A stretch of 64,000 bases of DNA from Desulfobacteraceae bacterium (GTDB lineage Bacteria > Desulfobacterota > Desulfobacteria > Desulfobacterales > Desulfobacteraceae), in assembly GCA_016744295.1 (NCBI GenBank), contig JADGEQ010000004.1, forward strand, positions 1 to 64,000, written 5' to 3'. Position 1 is the stretch's first letter, and each line of letters starts with the position of its first letter. Of the stretch, positions 17,810 through 26,496 are shown piece by piece. A program made the position numbers and the translations under genes. Under the pieces are notes generated by a model. That model was not told the origin of the DNA, did no database searches, and saw only the letters and a program-made list of their open reading frames with translations.

Positions 17810-18262
17810 TTAAATAAAATCCAGGGAGACATTGCCCGTTTGCTTGTTTTCTTTGTTGACAAGTTTCCCCAGGGTTAATTCCAGGAAGCCGTTGGAAAAT
17901 GAGGCAGACACCTTTTCAACATCAATAACACTAGGGAGATAAAGAACCCGCTCAAATAGGCCGAACTGAATTTCTGCAAGCCGAAAGGTTGCAGTTGGAT
18001 CCGGGTGATTGTTCTTCCTGCTTCCGGAAATTTTAACGGCCTTGTTGTTGACCTCAATAATGATATCATCCCGGTTCACCCCTGCAATTTCAGCCTGGAT
18101 AATAATCTCATTTCTTGTTTCAAAGATATCCATCTGGGGTTTCCAGACACGTTTTGAAAAACAGAACATGGGGTTGACCGATTGAAACATCTGTTCAAAA
18201 GATTTGTCTTCTGATGCATGGGTTTCAATGTTGTCCCCAAACCGGATTTCTATATGTTCCAT
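17810..18262 (-). CDS. hsp20: Hsp20/alpha-crystallin small heat-shock protein
   Basis: A 150-residue small heat-shock protein that holds unfolded proteins for later refolding. The alpha-crystallin domain runs from about WKPQMDIFETRNEIIIQAEI to the C-terminal signature SASFSNGFLELTL. Residues 1-45 form the variable N-terminal arm. The ATG at 18262 is the start because AGGAG lies 8 bases upstream and the promoter just before it would be inside any longer frame. It is the first gene of the lon-rlpA-gmhB-recD2 block. Confidence 0.9.
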   Translation of the reverse strand: MEHIEIRFGDNIETHASEDKSFEQMFQSVNPMFCFSKRVWKPQMDIFETRNEIIIQAEIAGVNRDDIIIEVNNKAVKISGSRKNNHPDPTATFRLAEIQFGLFERVLYLPSVIDVEKVSASFSNGFLELTLGKLVNKENKQTGNVSLDFI

Positions 18263-18284
18263 AACAAAGACTCCTGACGACACT

Positions 18285-18313
18285 GTTATATCGATCATCT
18301 GACGATCCGTCAA
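18285..18313 (-). promoter_or_regulatory. sigma-70-type promoter of hsp20-lon with overlapping operator
   Basis: On the minus strand TTGACG (18313-18308) and TATAAC (18290-18285) are separated by exactly 17 bases. Transcription should start near 18277, giving a leader of about 15 bases. The -35 box lies within the perfect palindrome TGACG-ATC-CGTCA at 18300-18312, a likely repressor site. Confidence 0.6.
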
Positions 18314-18324
18314 GAGTACCATTT

Positions 18325-18346
18325 GAGTGCACTCTTGTAAAGTGCA
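18325..18346. promoter_or_regulatory. nested inverted repeats upstream of hsp20
   Basis: The 10-base palindrome GAGTGCACTC (18325-18334) shares bases with a second inverted repeat, TGCACT-N7-AGTGCA (18328-18346). It lies roughly 50-70 bases upstream of the predicted transcription start. The half-site resembles that of CIRCE, but the spacing is 7 rather than 9-11, so HrcA control is not claimed. Confidence 0.4.
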
Positions 18347-18446
18347 ATCATGAAAAGCCCCCTGACAATGAATTATTTATCCTGCCTTCCCATACCCAAA
18401 CGGGATTCTTCGTGAAAATTATGCAGCTATCCTGTTTGAGCCGTTA

Positions 18447-19688
18447 TTAGGAAGAGGGGGTATTTTTTTTAAGGTCTTTGACCGGAAGGTTGTTGGAGGC
18501 GGGCAGGCAGATGTTGAAAACAGAGCCTTGTCCTTTTTTGCTTGTAACCGTGATGAAGCCGCTGTGATTTTTGACAATCCCAAAGACCGTGGACAGTCCA
18601 AGACCCCGGCCCTTGTGATCCCCTATTTTTTTGGTGGAAAAAAAAGGATCAAATATTTTTTTCTGGGTATGGGTGTCCATGCCAATTCCGGTATCTTTGA
18701 TGGAGATCATTATATATCGGCCAGGATTTACGTCAAAAGGGTATTGGTGGCGCTCTTGGATGAAAAGATTTTGGGTGTTGACAAATATTTCACCTGTCTC
18801 AACCATTGCCTGGGAGGCATTAATAAGGATGTTCAACAAGACCTGCTCTATCTGGGAAAGGTCTCCCTCCACCAAGTGAAGCTCTTTTTCAAAAGATTCA
18901 TGGATAAGGATATCTTTTCTGGAGGGTTTAAACATCTTGAGTGTAAGTTCCACCACCTCATTTATGTTCAATATCTGTGTCTGATATTTTCCGCCCCTGG
19001 CAAATCCCAGAAGCCGTCCTGTCAGTTCTGCTGCTGTATTGACCAGTTTTCCGATCTGATGGATGTGGGAGGAAATTTTTTCCGCTGCATTCACATTAAT
19101 GCGCATCAAGGATAAATGCCCCTGTATTCCCATCAAAATATTATTGAAATCATGGGAAATACCACCAGCCAGGACCCCAATGGCCTCCATTTTCTGGGCT
19201 TGCTGGAGCTGGATCTGGAGAGACTTTAATTCAGAGGTATCGGTTATGACCACCACCGCCCCTTTTTCCGGAGCCTGACGGTCCATAAAGGATGAACGGA
19301 TCTGGCAGTCAAAAGAAAGGCCATCTTTTCCTGAAATCCTTGTTTCAACCATGCCGACGCCATATTTTTCCATGCCCTTTGTAAGGGTTGCCAGTATCTT
19401 TTCATATTCCCATTGGGAGGGAAATAAAATTTGGATATTTTTGCCGTTAAGCGAGTCGTACTCATACCCCAGCATGGCATAGAGGTTTTCATTGGCCCAT
19501 CCAAGGATTTGGCCTGTTACGATTCCGATGCCGGCAGGTGAAGAGGTTAAAACTGCCTGCATTTGTTCAGCGTTCAAGCTGATCTTGTCAAAAGGGGATG
19601 ACTGAATTTGGGAGGCTATTCTGCGGGGTTCCAGTGATCCCATGGACGGTTTGTTTTCAGCACTGTTTTTATGATATCCTTGGCTCAT
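18447..19688 (-). CDS. PAS-domain sensor histidine kinase
   Basis: A 413-residue soluble histidine kinase. A PAS domain (about 40-155) starts AVLTSSPAGIGIVTGQILGW. The HisKA motif GGISHDFNNILMGIQGHL gives a phosphorylated histidine near residue 178. The ATP-binding domain has the N-box VLLNILINASQAM, the G1 box IKDTGIGMD, the F-box KIFDPFFSTK and G2 GRGLGLSTVFGI. No membrane segment or receiver domain is present, and no response regulator gene is next to it, so the partner is elsewhere. It is transcribed divergently from lnt. Confidence 0.92.
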   Translation of the reverse strand: MSQGYHKNSAENKPSMGSLEPRRIASQIQSSPFDKISLNAEQMQAVLTSSPAGIGIVTGQILGWANENLYAMLGYEYDSLNGKNIQILFPSQWEYEKILATLTKGMEKYGVGMVETRISGKDGLSFDCQIRSSFMDRQAPEKGAVVVITDTSELKSLQIQLQQAQKMEAIGVLAGGISHDFNNILMGIQGHLSLMRINVNAAEKISSHIHQIGKLVNTAAELTGRLLGFARGGKYQTQILNINEVVELTLKMFKPSRKDILIHESFEKELHLVEGDLSQIEQVLLNILINASQAMVETGEIFVNTQNLFIQERHQYPFDVNPGRYIMISIKDTGIGMDTHTQKKIFDPFFSTKKIGDHKGRGLGLSTVFGIVKNHSGFITVTSKKGQGSVFNICLPASNNLPVKDLKKNTPSS

Positions 19689-19786
19689 AAAAAAAAAATT
19701 CCTGATTTTTTTGATAAATTGACGGGGGTTTGACTTGCTGTTAAGTATAGCAGACTTTTGTTCATAATACTAAGGTCAAACAAAAA

Positions 19787-21364
19787 ATGTGTCATAAAAA
19801 ATTTCTGTTCTTTGTAATGCTATATTTTCCGGCCCTGACCAGCGGATTGATGCTGACCGCCTCTTTCCCGGATTTTGGCTTGTATCCCCTTGCCTTTGCT
19901 GCTCTGGTTCCCCTGGTGATTTCCATTCAATCCATGACACCAAAACAATCTATTTATGCAGGATTTGTAACGGGATTTGGTCATTACATGACCCTGATCT
20001 ATTGGATTGTCCCCACGGTCACGATCTACGGTGGTCTCCACCCCGTGCTTGGTATCGCAACCTTGGCCCTGTTATGCATTTATCTTTCCCTCTATGTCGG
20101 CGGTTTTGTCTGGCTGATAAAAAAACTGGATCCTCCGAAGGTTGTCATGCCCCTGGCCGCCGCCTGTCTCTGGGTGGGGTTGGAATATGTCCGGACCCAC
20201 GCCCTCACCGGATTTCCCTGGGGTGTTCTGGGCTATAGTCAGCATTCAAATCAGACCCTGGTCCAGATAGCAGACTTGACAGGGGTTCTGGGGATTTCTT
20301 TCTTGATTGTGCTCTGCAATTTTACCCTGGCCCAGCTTGTTACCCTGCGCCCTTTCCCGGCCCCAGGGTTGACACCTTTTCGGACAATCTTCATAAATCT
20401 GGGGGTTACCCTGGTGATCATGGTTGTTGCATTGGCCTATGGCAGGTGCAGGATCCAGACCATTGAGGGTTATATCCAGAATGCCCCGAAACCAAAGATC
20501 TCTGTTATCCAGGGGAATATACGGCAGGATCTCAAATGGGACAAACACTTTAAAAATGCCACCATTGAAAAATACGGTGATCTGTCCATGGCATCTTCTA
20601 AACTGTATCCTGAGCTTATTGTCTGGCCGGAAACTGCCCTCCCGTTTTACTATGGGGTTGACACTGAGTATTCCAATAGAGTGGATGTCTATATAAGAAA
20701 GGCCAAAACCCATTTTATAGTGGGAAGTCCTGCCTTTGAAAGGGGCGGGGAAAAGCTAAAATTCTATAACAGGGCTTATATGCTCAATCCACTCTCCCTT
20801 GTAACCGGCACCTATGACAAGACCCATCTGGTACCCTTTGGGGAATATGTTCCTTTGGGGAGCTATTTGACCTTTCTCGGAAAGATCACCCAGCAGGCAG
20901 GAAATTTTAGTGTCGGAGACAAAAGTTATATTCCCCTTGGCTTCAGGGATCACAAAACAGGGGTGCTCATCTGTTTTGAGATTCTGTTCCCTAATGTTGC
21001 CCGTGAATTTGTTAACAACGGGGCAGATATTTTGACCACCATGACCAACGATGCCTGGTTCGGACAGACTGCGGCTGCAAGACAGCATTTTACCATTGCT
21101 GTGCTCCGGGCGGTTGAAAATCGCAGGAGCATTGTGCGGGCGGCTAACACAGGAATTTCCGGGTTCATAGATCCTTTGGGCCGGGTCCTGTCCGAGACCG
21201 GCCTTTTTACCACCGGAGCTGTCACCCGATCCGTACCGGCCCTGGAGGAAATAAGTTTCTATACCCGGTATGGAGACCTTTTAGGAATGGGTGCACTGGT
21301 TGCAATTTGCTTTGGTTTCATGGTAAAAGCGATAAACAAAATTTTTAGGAGACGCCAAAAATGA
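19787..21364 (+). CDS. lnt: apolipoprotein N-acyltransferase
   Basis: A 525-residue inner-membrane enzyme that adds the third acyl chain to the N-terminal cysteine of lipoproteins, completing their maturation. The first 230 residues hold about seven membrane segments, with the family signature GFPWGVLGYSQ. The periplasmic nitrilase-like domain has the expected triad: E282 in VWPETALPF, K345 in YDKTHLVPFGEY and C396 in LICFEILFP. The C-terminal membrane helix is present. Its stop overlaps the prfB start (ATGA). Several predicted lipoproteins in this window would be its substrates. Confidence 0.96.
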   Translation: MCHKKFLFFVMLYFPALTSGLMLTASFPDFGLYPLAFAALVPLVISIQSMTPKQSIYAGFVTGFGHYMTLIYWIVPTVTIYGGLHPVLGIATLALLCIYLSLYVGGFVWLIKKLDPPKVVMPLAAACLWVGLEYVRTHALTGFPWGVLGYSQHSNQTLVQIADLTGVLGISFLIVLCNFTLAQLVTLRPFPAPGLTPFRTIFINLGVTLVIMVVALAYGRCRIQTIEGYIQNAPKPKISVIQGNIRQDLKWDKHFKNATIEKYGDLSMASSKLYPELIVWPETALPFYYGVDTEYSNRVDVYIRKAKTHFIVGSPAFERGGEKLKFYNRAYMLNPLSLVTGTYDKTHLVPFGEYVPLGSYLTFLGKITQQAGNFSVGDKSYIPLGFRDHKTGVLICFEILFPNVAREFVNNGADILTTMTNDAWFGQTAAARQHFTIAVLRAVENRRSIVRAANTGISGFIDPLGRVLSETGLFTTGAVTRSVPALEEISFYTRYGDLLGMGALVAICFGFMVKAINKIFRRRQK

Positions 21365-22450
21365 GTGCCGATTTAAAACATACCATTTCCGTTATTTCCG
21401 ACCGAGCAGACAAACTCAAGGAGTATCTTTGACCTCCCCGTAAAGGAGAAACGTTTCCGGGAACTGGAGCATTTTATTGCCAGGCAGGACTTTTGGGATG
21501 ATGCGGACAAGGCCACTGAGTTGCTAAAAGAGCGGACAACCCTGTCCCATCTTCTTGAGAGTTGCAGGTCTATTTCCGACGATATAGAAGAGGCGGAATT
21601 GCTGTTGGAAATGGCCCAGGAAGAATCGGACAAGGAGAGCGAGGCGGAGGTGGCAGACCTTGTGGCCTTACTTGAAGAAAAGATAAAGAAATTTTCCATT
21701 AACATTACCCTGAACAATGAAGATGATGCACGGGACGCACTGGTTTCCATCAATGCCGGTGCCGGCGGCACCGATTCCCAGGACTGGGCTGAAATGCTGT
21801 TCAGGATGTACACCCGGTGGATTGATAAAAAAGGGTATAAACTGCAGATCATTGATTATCAGCCCGGCGACGAAGCCGGTCTAAAAGGGGCCACTCTTAG
21901 TGTTTCCGGTGAAAACTGCTATGGATTTATGAAGGTGGAATCCGGTGTCCACCGCCTGGTTCGAATCTCTCCCTTTAATTCCAACGGAAAACGTCACACT
22001 TCCTTTGCCTCTGTTTTTGTTTATCCTGAAATAAAGGATGAAATCAAAATTGACATTGATGAAAGCGACTTACGGATTGATGTATACAGGGCCAGCGGTG
22101 CCGGTGGCCAGCATGTGAACAAGACCAGTTCCGCCGTCCGTGTCACCCATTTGCCCACCGGGGTTGTGGCCCAGTGCCAGCAGGAATCCTCCCAGCACAG
22201 GAATAAGGAAATCGCCTTTAAAGTTCTTAGTTCCCGCCTCTATCAATTGGAAAAGGACAAGCAGAATCAAAAGATGCAGAACCTCCACGATGGGAAGGAT
22301 GATATTGCCTGGGGCAGTCAGATCCGATCCTATGTGCTTCACCCCTACCGCATGGTCAAGGACCATCGCATCGATCTTGAAATAGGGGATGTGGACCGGG
22401 TGTTGGACGGGGATCTGGATCCCTTTATCGAAGGGGTCCTTTTATCCTGA
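21361..22450 (+). CDS. prfB: peptide chain release factor 2, with programmed +1 frameshift
   Basis: Release factor 2 ends translation at UGA and UAA. The first 23 codons (21361-21429) run into an in-frame TGA at 21430-21432; a +1 shift at CTT-TGA-C continues from 21431 to the stop at 22450, giving 362 residues. Downstream are the stop-codon recognition tripeptide in VRISPFNSNGKRHTSF and the catalytic RASGAGGQHVNKT. The start ATG overlaps the lnt stop by 4 bases. A frame starting at 21521 covers only the downstream part and is not a separate gene. Because recoding depends on RF2 shortage at the UGA, the gene autoregulates. Confidence 0.96.
21418..21433 (+). promoter_or_regulatory. RF2 recoding site
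   Basis: The sequence is AAGGAG-TAT-CTT-TGA-C: an internal ribosome-binding-like element three bases before the slippery CTT, then the UGA stop followed by C. This is the classical autoregulatory prfB frameshift arrangement. Confidence 0.95.
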
Positions 22451-22497
22451 GACTTGACCCCCTAGCCATCATTGAAACATATTACCCCAGGGAATCT

Positions 22498-23001
22498 TTG
22501 CTGTATAAAATTCTGGTGGATCACAGTTGCAAGGTGGCAGGGAAAAGCCTTGAAATTGCAGGAAATCTTGCCCATTTGGCACCCGATCTTGAATTCATTG
22601 AAGCCGCAGCCATGCTACACGATATCGGTATCTTCATGACCCGGGCCGAATCCATCGGTTGTACAGGTAAATTCCCCTATATCTGCCACGGGTATCTGGG
22701 CCGTCAGCTTTTGGATGACCGGGGGGTTGATCCGGCCTTCGGCCTTGTGGCGGAACGGCATACCGGAGCGGGCATCACCCTTGATAATATTGTCCAGGGG
22801 GATCTGCCCCTGCCTAAAAGGGAGATGGTTCCCATCTCCCTTGAAGAAAAAATTATCTGCTGTGCAGACAAGTATTTTTCTAAAAACCCCGGCAACCAGG
22901 CCAGAATAATGACCCCGCAATTGATTGTTGAAGAGCTGACAAAAATTAATCCCTCCCATGCCGCAAGGTTTTCAGGATGGGTTGAAGAATTTTATCTTTG
23001 A
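22498..23001 (+). CDS. HD-domain phosphohydrolase-like protein
   Basis: At least 167 residues of an HD-domain protein. Metal-binding positions are visible as H10 in VDHSCKVA, the AAMLHDIGIF pair and the later H in AERHTGAG; CHGYLG supplies another histidine. HD proteins hydrolyse nucleotides or other phosphate esters; the substrate here is unknown. The TTG at 22498 is the first usual start codon, but the same frame is open further upstream and reads DPLAIIETYYPRESLLYKIL, which looks like the real N-terminus of such proteins. A CTG at 22447 that overlaps the prfB stop (CTGA), with AAGGGG before it, may be the true start. Co-transcription with prfB is likely. Confidence 0.85.
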   Translation: MLYKILVDHSCKVAGKSLEIAGNLAHLAPDLEFIEAAAMLHDIGIFMTRAESIGCTGKFPYICHGYLGRQLLDDRGVDPAFGLVAERHTGAGITLDNIVQGDLPLPKREMVPISLEEKIICCADKYFSKNPGNQARIMTPQLIVEELTKINPSHAARFSGWVEEFYL

Positions 23002-23038
23002 TGGGGAAAATGCAAATTGGGTCAGGACCTAACCCGGA

Positions 23039-24082
23039 TTAAAAATTGATCTGCCACTTGATCCCGTAGTAAACAATTTCAGATTGGTCATTTCCCGCGT
23101 TGTCTTTTTTGTTGTCAACCACGCCGATTTCCGGGACAAAGAAAACACCGTTGGCAAGGGTGACCGTTGACTGAATATAATAGGAGGCCAGATCATCTTT
23201 GTTGGAACCGCTTTGGTCCAACTCTCCCTCGGCATAACCGTAACCCGCCTCAAAGGAAAAGGTGTCATTGATCTTCATTCCCGCCACAATGACATATCCC
23301 AGGGAATCGTTGTCGGTTAATGTGGTGCCGGAAACGGCGGGATCCGTATCAGCGGCACAGTTGAAACCATATGCCCCGGTGTTTTGACCCACCCAGAGGT
23401 CACCACCAAGATATACCGCACCAAAGGTAACCTGGCCGCCCACAGCAAGAATATAGGAATTTACATCATGGGTGATGAATGTGGTGGCATCGGTTAGTTC
23501 ATAGGTCTGATATCCACCCTGGAATTGAAGAAAGGCGTTGTCCAGGTCCAGGCGATAACTGGCTTCGATTTTCGGCATTTTGACCTCCGGGGTGGTTCCT
23601 GCTGCTGCAAAGGCGGTTGTGTCCGGCCGAATGGCGGCAATCTGAAAATTGCCAAAGCTCAACCGGAGCATGGACCGCCTGCCGGCATCCACTTGGCCGT
23701 AAGGCTCCAGGTTATCATCTGAGCCATAAACCTGGTTACTGAAGGCCATATTTAGCGGCGTATCTGTTTGACCCACAAGAAAATTACCCGCACCAAAATT
23801 CCACTCCCCATAAAGATGACGGATGTTGGCGTTCCCACCGCTGGCACCATATTCAAACCGGCCCACCAGCTCATCATTCACCTTCACATTTGCACCGATA
23901 CGGGAATTTGTCTGAAGGGATTGGCTGAAATTTTTTGTATCCGGGGTCCCTTTATTATCTGTGTCCGTTATAAATGTCTCCACCCGTGCTGATCCGTAGA
24001 AATTCCAGTCGGCAGCAGAGGCGCTCATGGTAAACAATGCCGCCATTGCCGCAATACTAACCCATAAAAAAAAATTTTTCAT
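23039..24082 (-). CDS. outer-membrane porin-like beta-barrel protein
   Basis: A 347-residue exported protein. The signal peptide ends ASA-ADWNF. The mature part is built of alternating polar and aromatic strands, for example RVETFITDTD, RHLYGEWNFGAGNFLVGQ and SMLRLSFGNFQIAAIRP, and ends in IVYYGIKWQINF. The terminal phenylalanine is the usual outer-membrane assembly signal. The overall pattern fits general diffusion porins of Desulfobacteraceae. Substrate selectivity cannot be read. It is convergent with the HD gene and 84 bases downstream of the cyclic-nucleotide-binding gene. Confidence 0.85.
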   Translation of the reverse strand: MKNFFLWVSIAAMAALFTMSASAADWNFYGSARVETFITDTDNKGTPDTKNFSQSLQTNSRIGANVKVNDELVGRFEYGASGGNANIRHLYGEWNFGAGNFLVGQTDTPLNMAFSNQVYGSDDNLEPYGQVDAGRRSMLRLSFGNFQIAAIRPDTTAFAAAGTTPEVKMPKIEASYRLDLDNAFLQFQGGYQTYELTDATTFITHDVNSYILAVGGQVTFGAVYLGGDLWVGQNTGAYGFNCAADTDPAVSGTTLTDNDSLGYVIVAGMKINDTFSFEAGYGYAEGELDQSGSNKDDLASYYIQSTVTLANGVFFVPEIGVVDNKKDNAGNDQSEIVYYGIKWQINF

Positions 24083-24166
24083 CTTTTCTCCCTATGATAA
24101 GATTACAATTTTGTCCGGATACCAGAGGGTTAAAATCCAGCCCTTTTCGGATAGATCAAAGGGTTT

Positions 24167-24742
24167 TTATTTTTTGGACTTGGCTCGGATTTTTTCCTCA
24201 AAGCTGAGAAGATCAGCATATTTTATCTCAATCTGTTGTTTTTCTGCCAGCATTTTGTCTTTTGTTTTGCCAAGTCGGCCCAGAATCACTTTGTAAAACC
24301 CGTTTTTGATAGTGGTGCGGACGGATTCGTCGTCCAGGTTTTCAATAACAGACATATCAATGCAAAGGCAGACTCCTGGAGTGACGGACACCACGGATGC
24401 TGTTCTGGGAATTCCTTCCAGAACGCTCATCTCCCCGAATATTTCCCCTGAAGTTGAAAAGGTGGCAATGACCTTTTTGTTCTGGATCACATCAAAGCTC
24501 CCCTTCACCACCCAGAAGGACCAGCAGTCAAATTCCCCTTCCCGGATAACGGTTTCCCCGGCCTCGTATTGACAAAGTTTAACAATTCTGCTCCGGTAGG
24601 GCTCATCAACCTTGGAATTTTTGGAATCCATGCGCAATATTTTTTTTATATCTGTTAGTGACAGGTCATCAAAAATCATAAATTTTTTTAAAATAGTGAT
24701 GATCTGTTCGTTGGCCAGATTTGCATTTAAATTTTTGGACAT
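24167..24742 (-). CDS. cyclic nucleotide-binding (Crp/Fnr-type) domain protein without DNA-binding domain
   Basis: A 191-residue protein with one cyclic-nucleotide-binding domain at about 60-170. The phosphate-binding cassette region reads GEIFGEMSVLEGIPRTASVVS. No helix-turn-helix follows; instead the C-terminus is a basic, probably coiled helix (EEKIRAKSKK at the end). It may therefore sense a nucleotide and act through protein contacts. The start at 24742 is preferred to 24757 because GGAG lies 8 bases upstream of it. It lies between the porin gene and a small orphan gene, all leftward. Confidence 0.85.
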   Translation of the reverse strand: MSKNLNANLANEQIITILKKFMIFDDLSLTDIKKILRMDSKNSKVDEPYRSRIVKLCQYEAGETVIREGEFDCWSFWVVKGSFDVIQNKKVIATFSTSGEIFGEMSVLEGIPRTASVVSVTPGVCLCIDMSVIENLDDESVRTTIKNGFYKVILGRLGKTKDKMLAEKQQIEIKYADLLSFEEKIRAKSKK

Positions 24743-24824
24743 GGAACACTCCAGCATCTGTTTTTAAACGGTTAATATGCCGGGCTGTAAGGAAGATGTT
24801 CCCGGAGAAGCATCCGGGCAGATC

Positions 24825-25094
24825 CTATCTAGTGCGGCCGATATTATCCAGAAAATGTCTTCGTTTCATCCGGAACAGAGCCTTGTCTTCTTCCACAAGA
24901 TAAAAAAAACTTTTGTTTGCTTCATCAAAGCATTGATAAAGACCGGTATAGTCCCCAAGATCGTTAACATCACAGACCCGTTCCACATCATCATTGAATC
25001 TGCTGCATACTTCTATCCAGTTTTCTTGGGCAGCTTTTGCTTTGATTTTGATTTTGTGTGGATCTTTTTTGAATTCTGCCTGGATCGATTTCAT
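24825..25094 (-). CDS. small conserved-looking hypothetical protein
   Basis: An 89-residue soluble, charged protein starting MKSIQAEFKKDPHKIKIKAK and rich in acidic residues in the middle (DDVERVCDVNDLGDY). A strong GGAGG ribosome-binding site precedes the ATG. No family recognised. It precedes the cyclic-nucleotide-binding gene on the same strand by 82 bases. Confidence 0.6.
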   Translation of the reverse strand: MKSIQAEFKKDPHKIKIKAKAAQENWIEVCSRFNDDVERVCDVNDLGDYTGLYQCFDEANKSFFYLVEEDKALFRMKRRHFLDNIGRTR

Positions 25095-25551
25095 GTTTCG
25101 CCTCCAGCGTTATGAGCGCTATTCTAGTTTGGGAGATTATATAAAAGACTTATAGGATTTGTCCATACATCTTTTTGATGGGTATCCCCTTTTTTTATGT
25201 ATTACGGCCGAGCTTGATTAAAGGCCGGGAGAGTCGTTTACCACAATATAGTTTATTTTATCGGCCTTCACCAGGATGTTTTTTTGTTTTTCCCGCCTGT
25301 TTCGCTGCCTGGAGGATAAGAACCTGCTTGCCAGCAGCCCTGGCAATGATTTTTAAGATGATCCTTGCCCTGTGGTCAGCAAGAATTTTTAGGGCAATTC
25401 CCTTAACCTCTTTAAAAAATGAACCAAAAACATGGGAAACCCGGCCGGTCCGAATATCCCTTGTCATGGGTTATAAGTCTTCAACAAAAGGCTGAATTGT
25501 TTTATACTAATAATTTACACAATGACTGCATGCAACATTAAGGACATACAA
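25095..25551. other. intergenic region upstream of uvsE
   Basis: These 457 bases lie between the leftward small gene and uvsE. The only reading frames are the weak 69-codon leftward one at 25258-25467 and its rightward shadow. No clear promoter or terminator was recognised. Confidence 0.4.
25258..25467 (-). CDS. possible small hypothetical protein
   Basis: A 69-codon frame encoding a basic peptide with KGIALKILADHRARIILK and ending KTKKHPGEGR. An in-frame stop lies just upstream, so the start cannot be earlier. There is no ribosome-binding site. It may be a degraded gene or non-coding. Confidence 0.2.
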   Translation of the reverse strand: MTRDIRTGRVSHVFGSFFKEVKGIALKILADHRARIILKIIARAAGKQVLILQAAKQAGKTKKHPGEGR

Positions 25552-26448
25552 ATGATCCGATTCGGCCTCTGCTGTATCTTTAAAGAATATCCGATCAAAT
25601 TCAGGCAGACCACGGCTAGATACCTTTCACAGTTTTCCCGGAAGGAGCAGAGAGAAAAACTGTCCGTGCTCTGTTTGACCAATGCCAAAAATTTAATGGG
25701 TGCCCTTCAATTTTGTCACCAAAATCGTATTGGCTCTTTTCGGATCAACAGCCAGATCCTGCCGCTGAAAACCCACCCTGATACAGGATACGACATTGCA
25801 GATCTCCCCGGTTCAGATCACATTATCGATACCTTCAAGGGTTGCGGCATTTTCAGCCGGACTCATAATATTCGGACGACCTTTCATCCGGATCAGTTTA
25901 TCGTTTTATCTTCTCCAACTTCGGGGGTGGTGGAGCGTTCCATCGCTGACCTTGAATATCAGGCCCAGGTAGCCCAATGGGTCAATGCGGATGTGATCAA
26001 TATACATGGGGGCGGTGTCTACGGGGATAAATTGTCCGCGCTCAAGCGCCTTGAACGGACAATCGCGGCCCTTTCTGAGCCGGTCAGGAAACGCCTGACC
26101 CTTGAAAATGACGACAAAAGCTATTCTCCAGCAGATCTTTTACCCCTTTGCCTTCGCATGGGGATTCCCCTGGTTTATGATGTTCACCACCACCGATGCT
26201 TAAATGACGGCCTTTCCATCGAGGAGGCAACTCTGGGGAGCACTAAAACCTGGGATCGGGAACCCGTGTTCCATATTTCTTCACCCAAAAATGGCTGGGG
26301 CGCATCAGACATCCGAAAGCACCATGATTATATTGATGTGAAGGATTTGCCTGAATCCTGGCTTTCCATGGACATCACCGTTGAGGTCGAAGCAAAGGCC
26401 AAGGAACTGGCAATTTTAAAACTTATGCAGGAATTAAACATGAACTAG
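25552..26448 (+). CDS. uvsE: UV DNA damage endonuclease (UvsE/UVDE)
   Basis: A 298-residue TIM-barrel endonuclease that nicks DNA 5' to UV photoproducts and starts an alternative excision repair route. Family segments seen are RFGLCCIF at the start, RINSQILPL, FHPDQFIVLSSP, INIHGGGVYGDK, LENDDKSYSP and VYDVHHHRC. These provide the metal-binding His and Glu residues. The start at 25552 is chosen because AAGGA lies about 8 bases upstream and the family begins there. The stop codon lies inside the left arm of a 13-base inverted repeat. Confidence 0.92.
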   Translation: MIRFGLCCIFKEYPIKFRQTTARYLSQFSRKEQREKLSVLCLTNAKNLMGALQFCHQNRIGSFRINSQILPLKTHPDTGYDIADLPGSDHIIDTFKGCGIFSRTHNIRTTFHPDQFIVLSSPTSGVVERSIADLEYQAQVAQWVNADVINIHGGGVYGDKLSALKRLERTIAALSEPVRKRLTLENDDKSYSPADLLPLCLRMGIPLVYDVHHHRCLNDGLSIEEATLGSTKTWDREPVFHISSPKNGWGASDIRKHHDYIDVKDLPESWLSMDITVEVEAKAKELAILKLMQELNMN

Positions 26449-26496
26449 CAGGGTTCCGGTGCAACCGGGTTTTATGGCGGACGCCTGCTAGTTCAT
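26440..26496. repeat. 13-base inverted repeat overlapping the uvsE stop
   Basis: ATGAACTAGCAGG (26440-26452) is repeated in inverse as CCTGCTAGTTCAT (26484-26496) around a 31-base loop. The loop contains a small hairpin CCGGT-GCA-ACCGG. No T-run follows, so it is not a standard terminator. It could be an mRNA 3'-end structure or a protein site. Confidence 0.6.

Noticed and set aside
18325..18346. CIRCE (HrcA) element before hsp20
   Set aside because: The half-sites are similar, but the spacer and outer bases differ from TTAGCACTC-N9-GAGTGCTAA.
21958..21967. GGTTCGAATC, which looks like a tRNA T-loop
   Set aside because: It lies inside prfB and encodes part of the VRISPF region; no acceptor or anticodon stems surround it.
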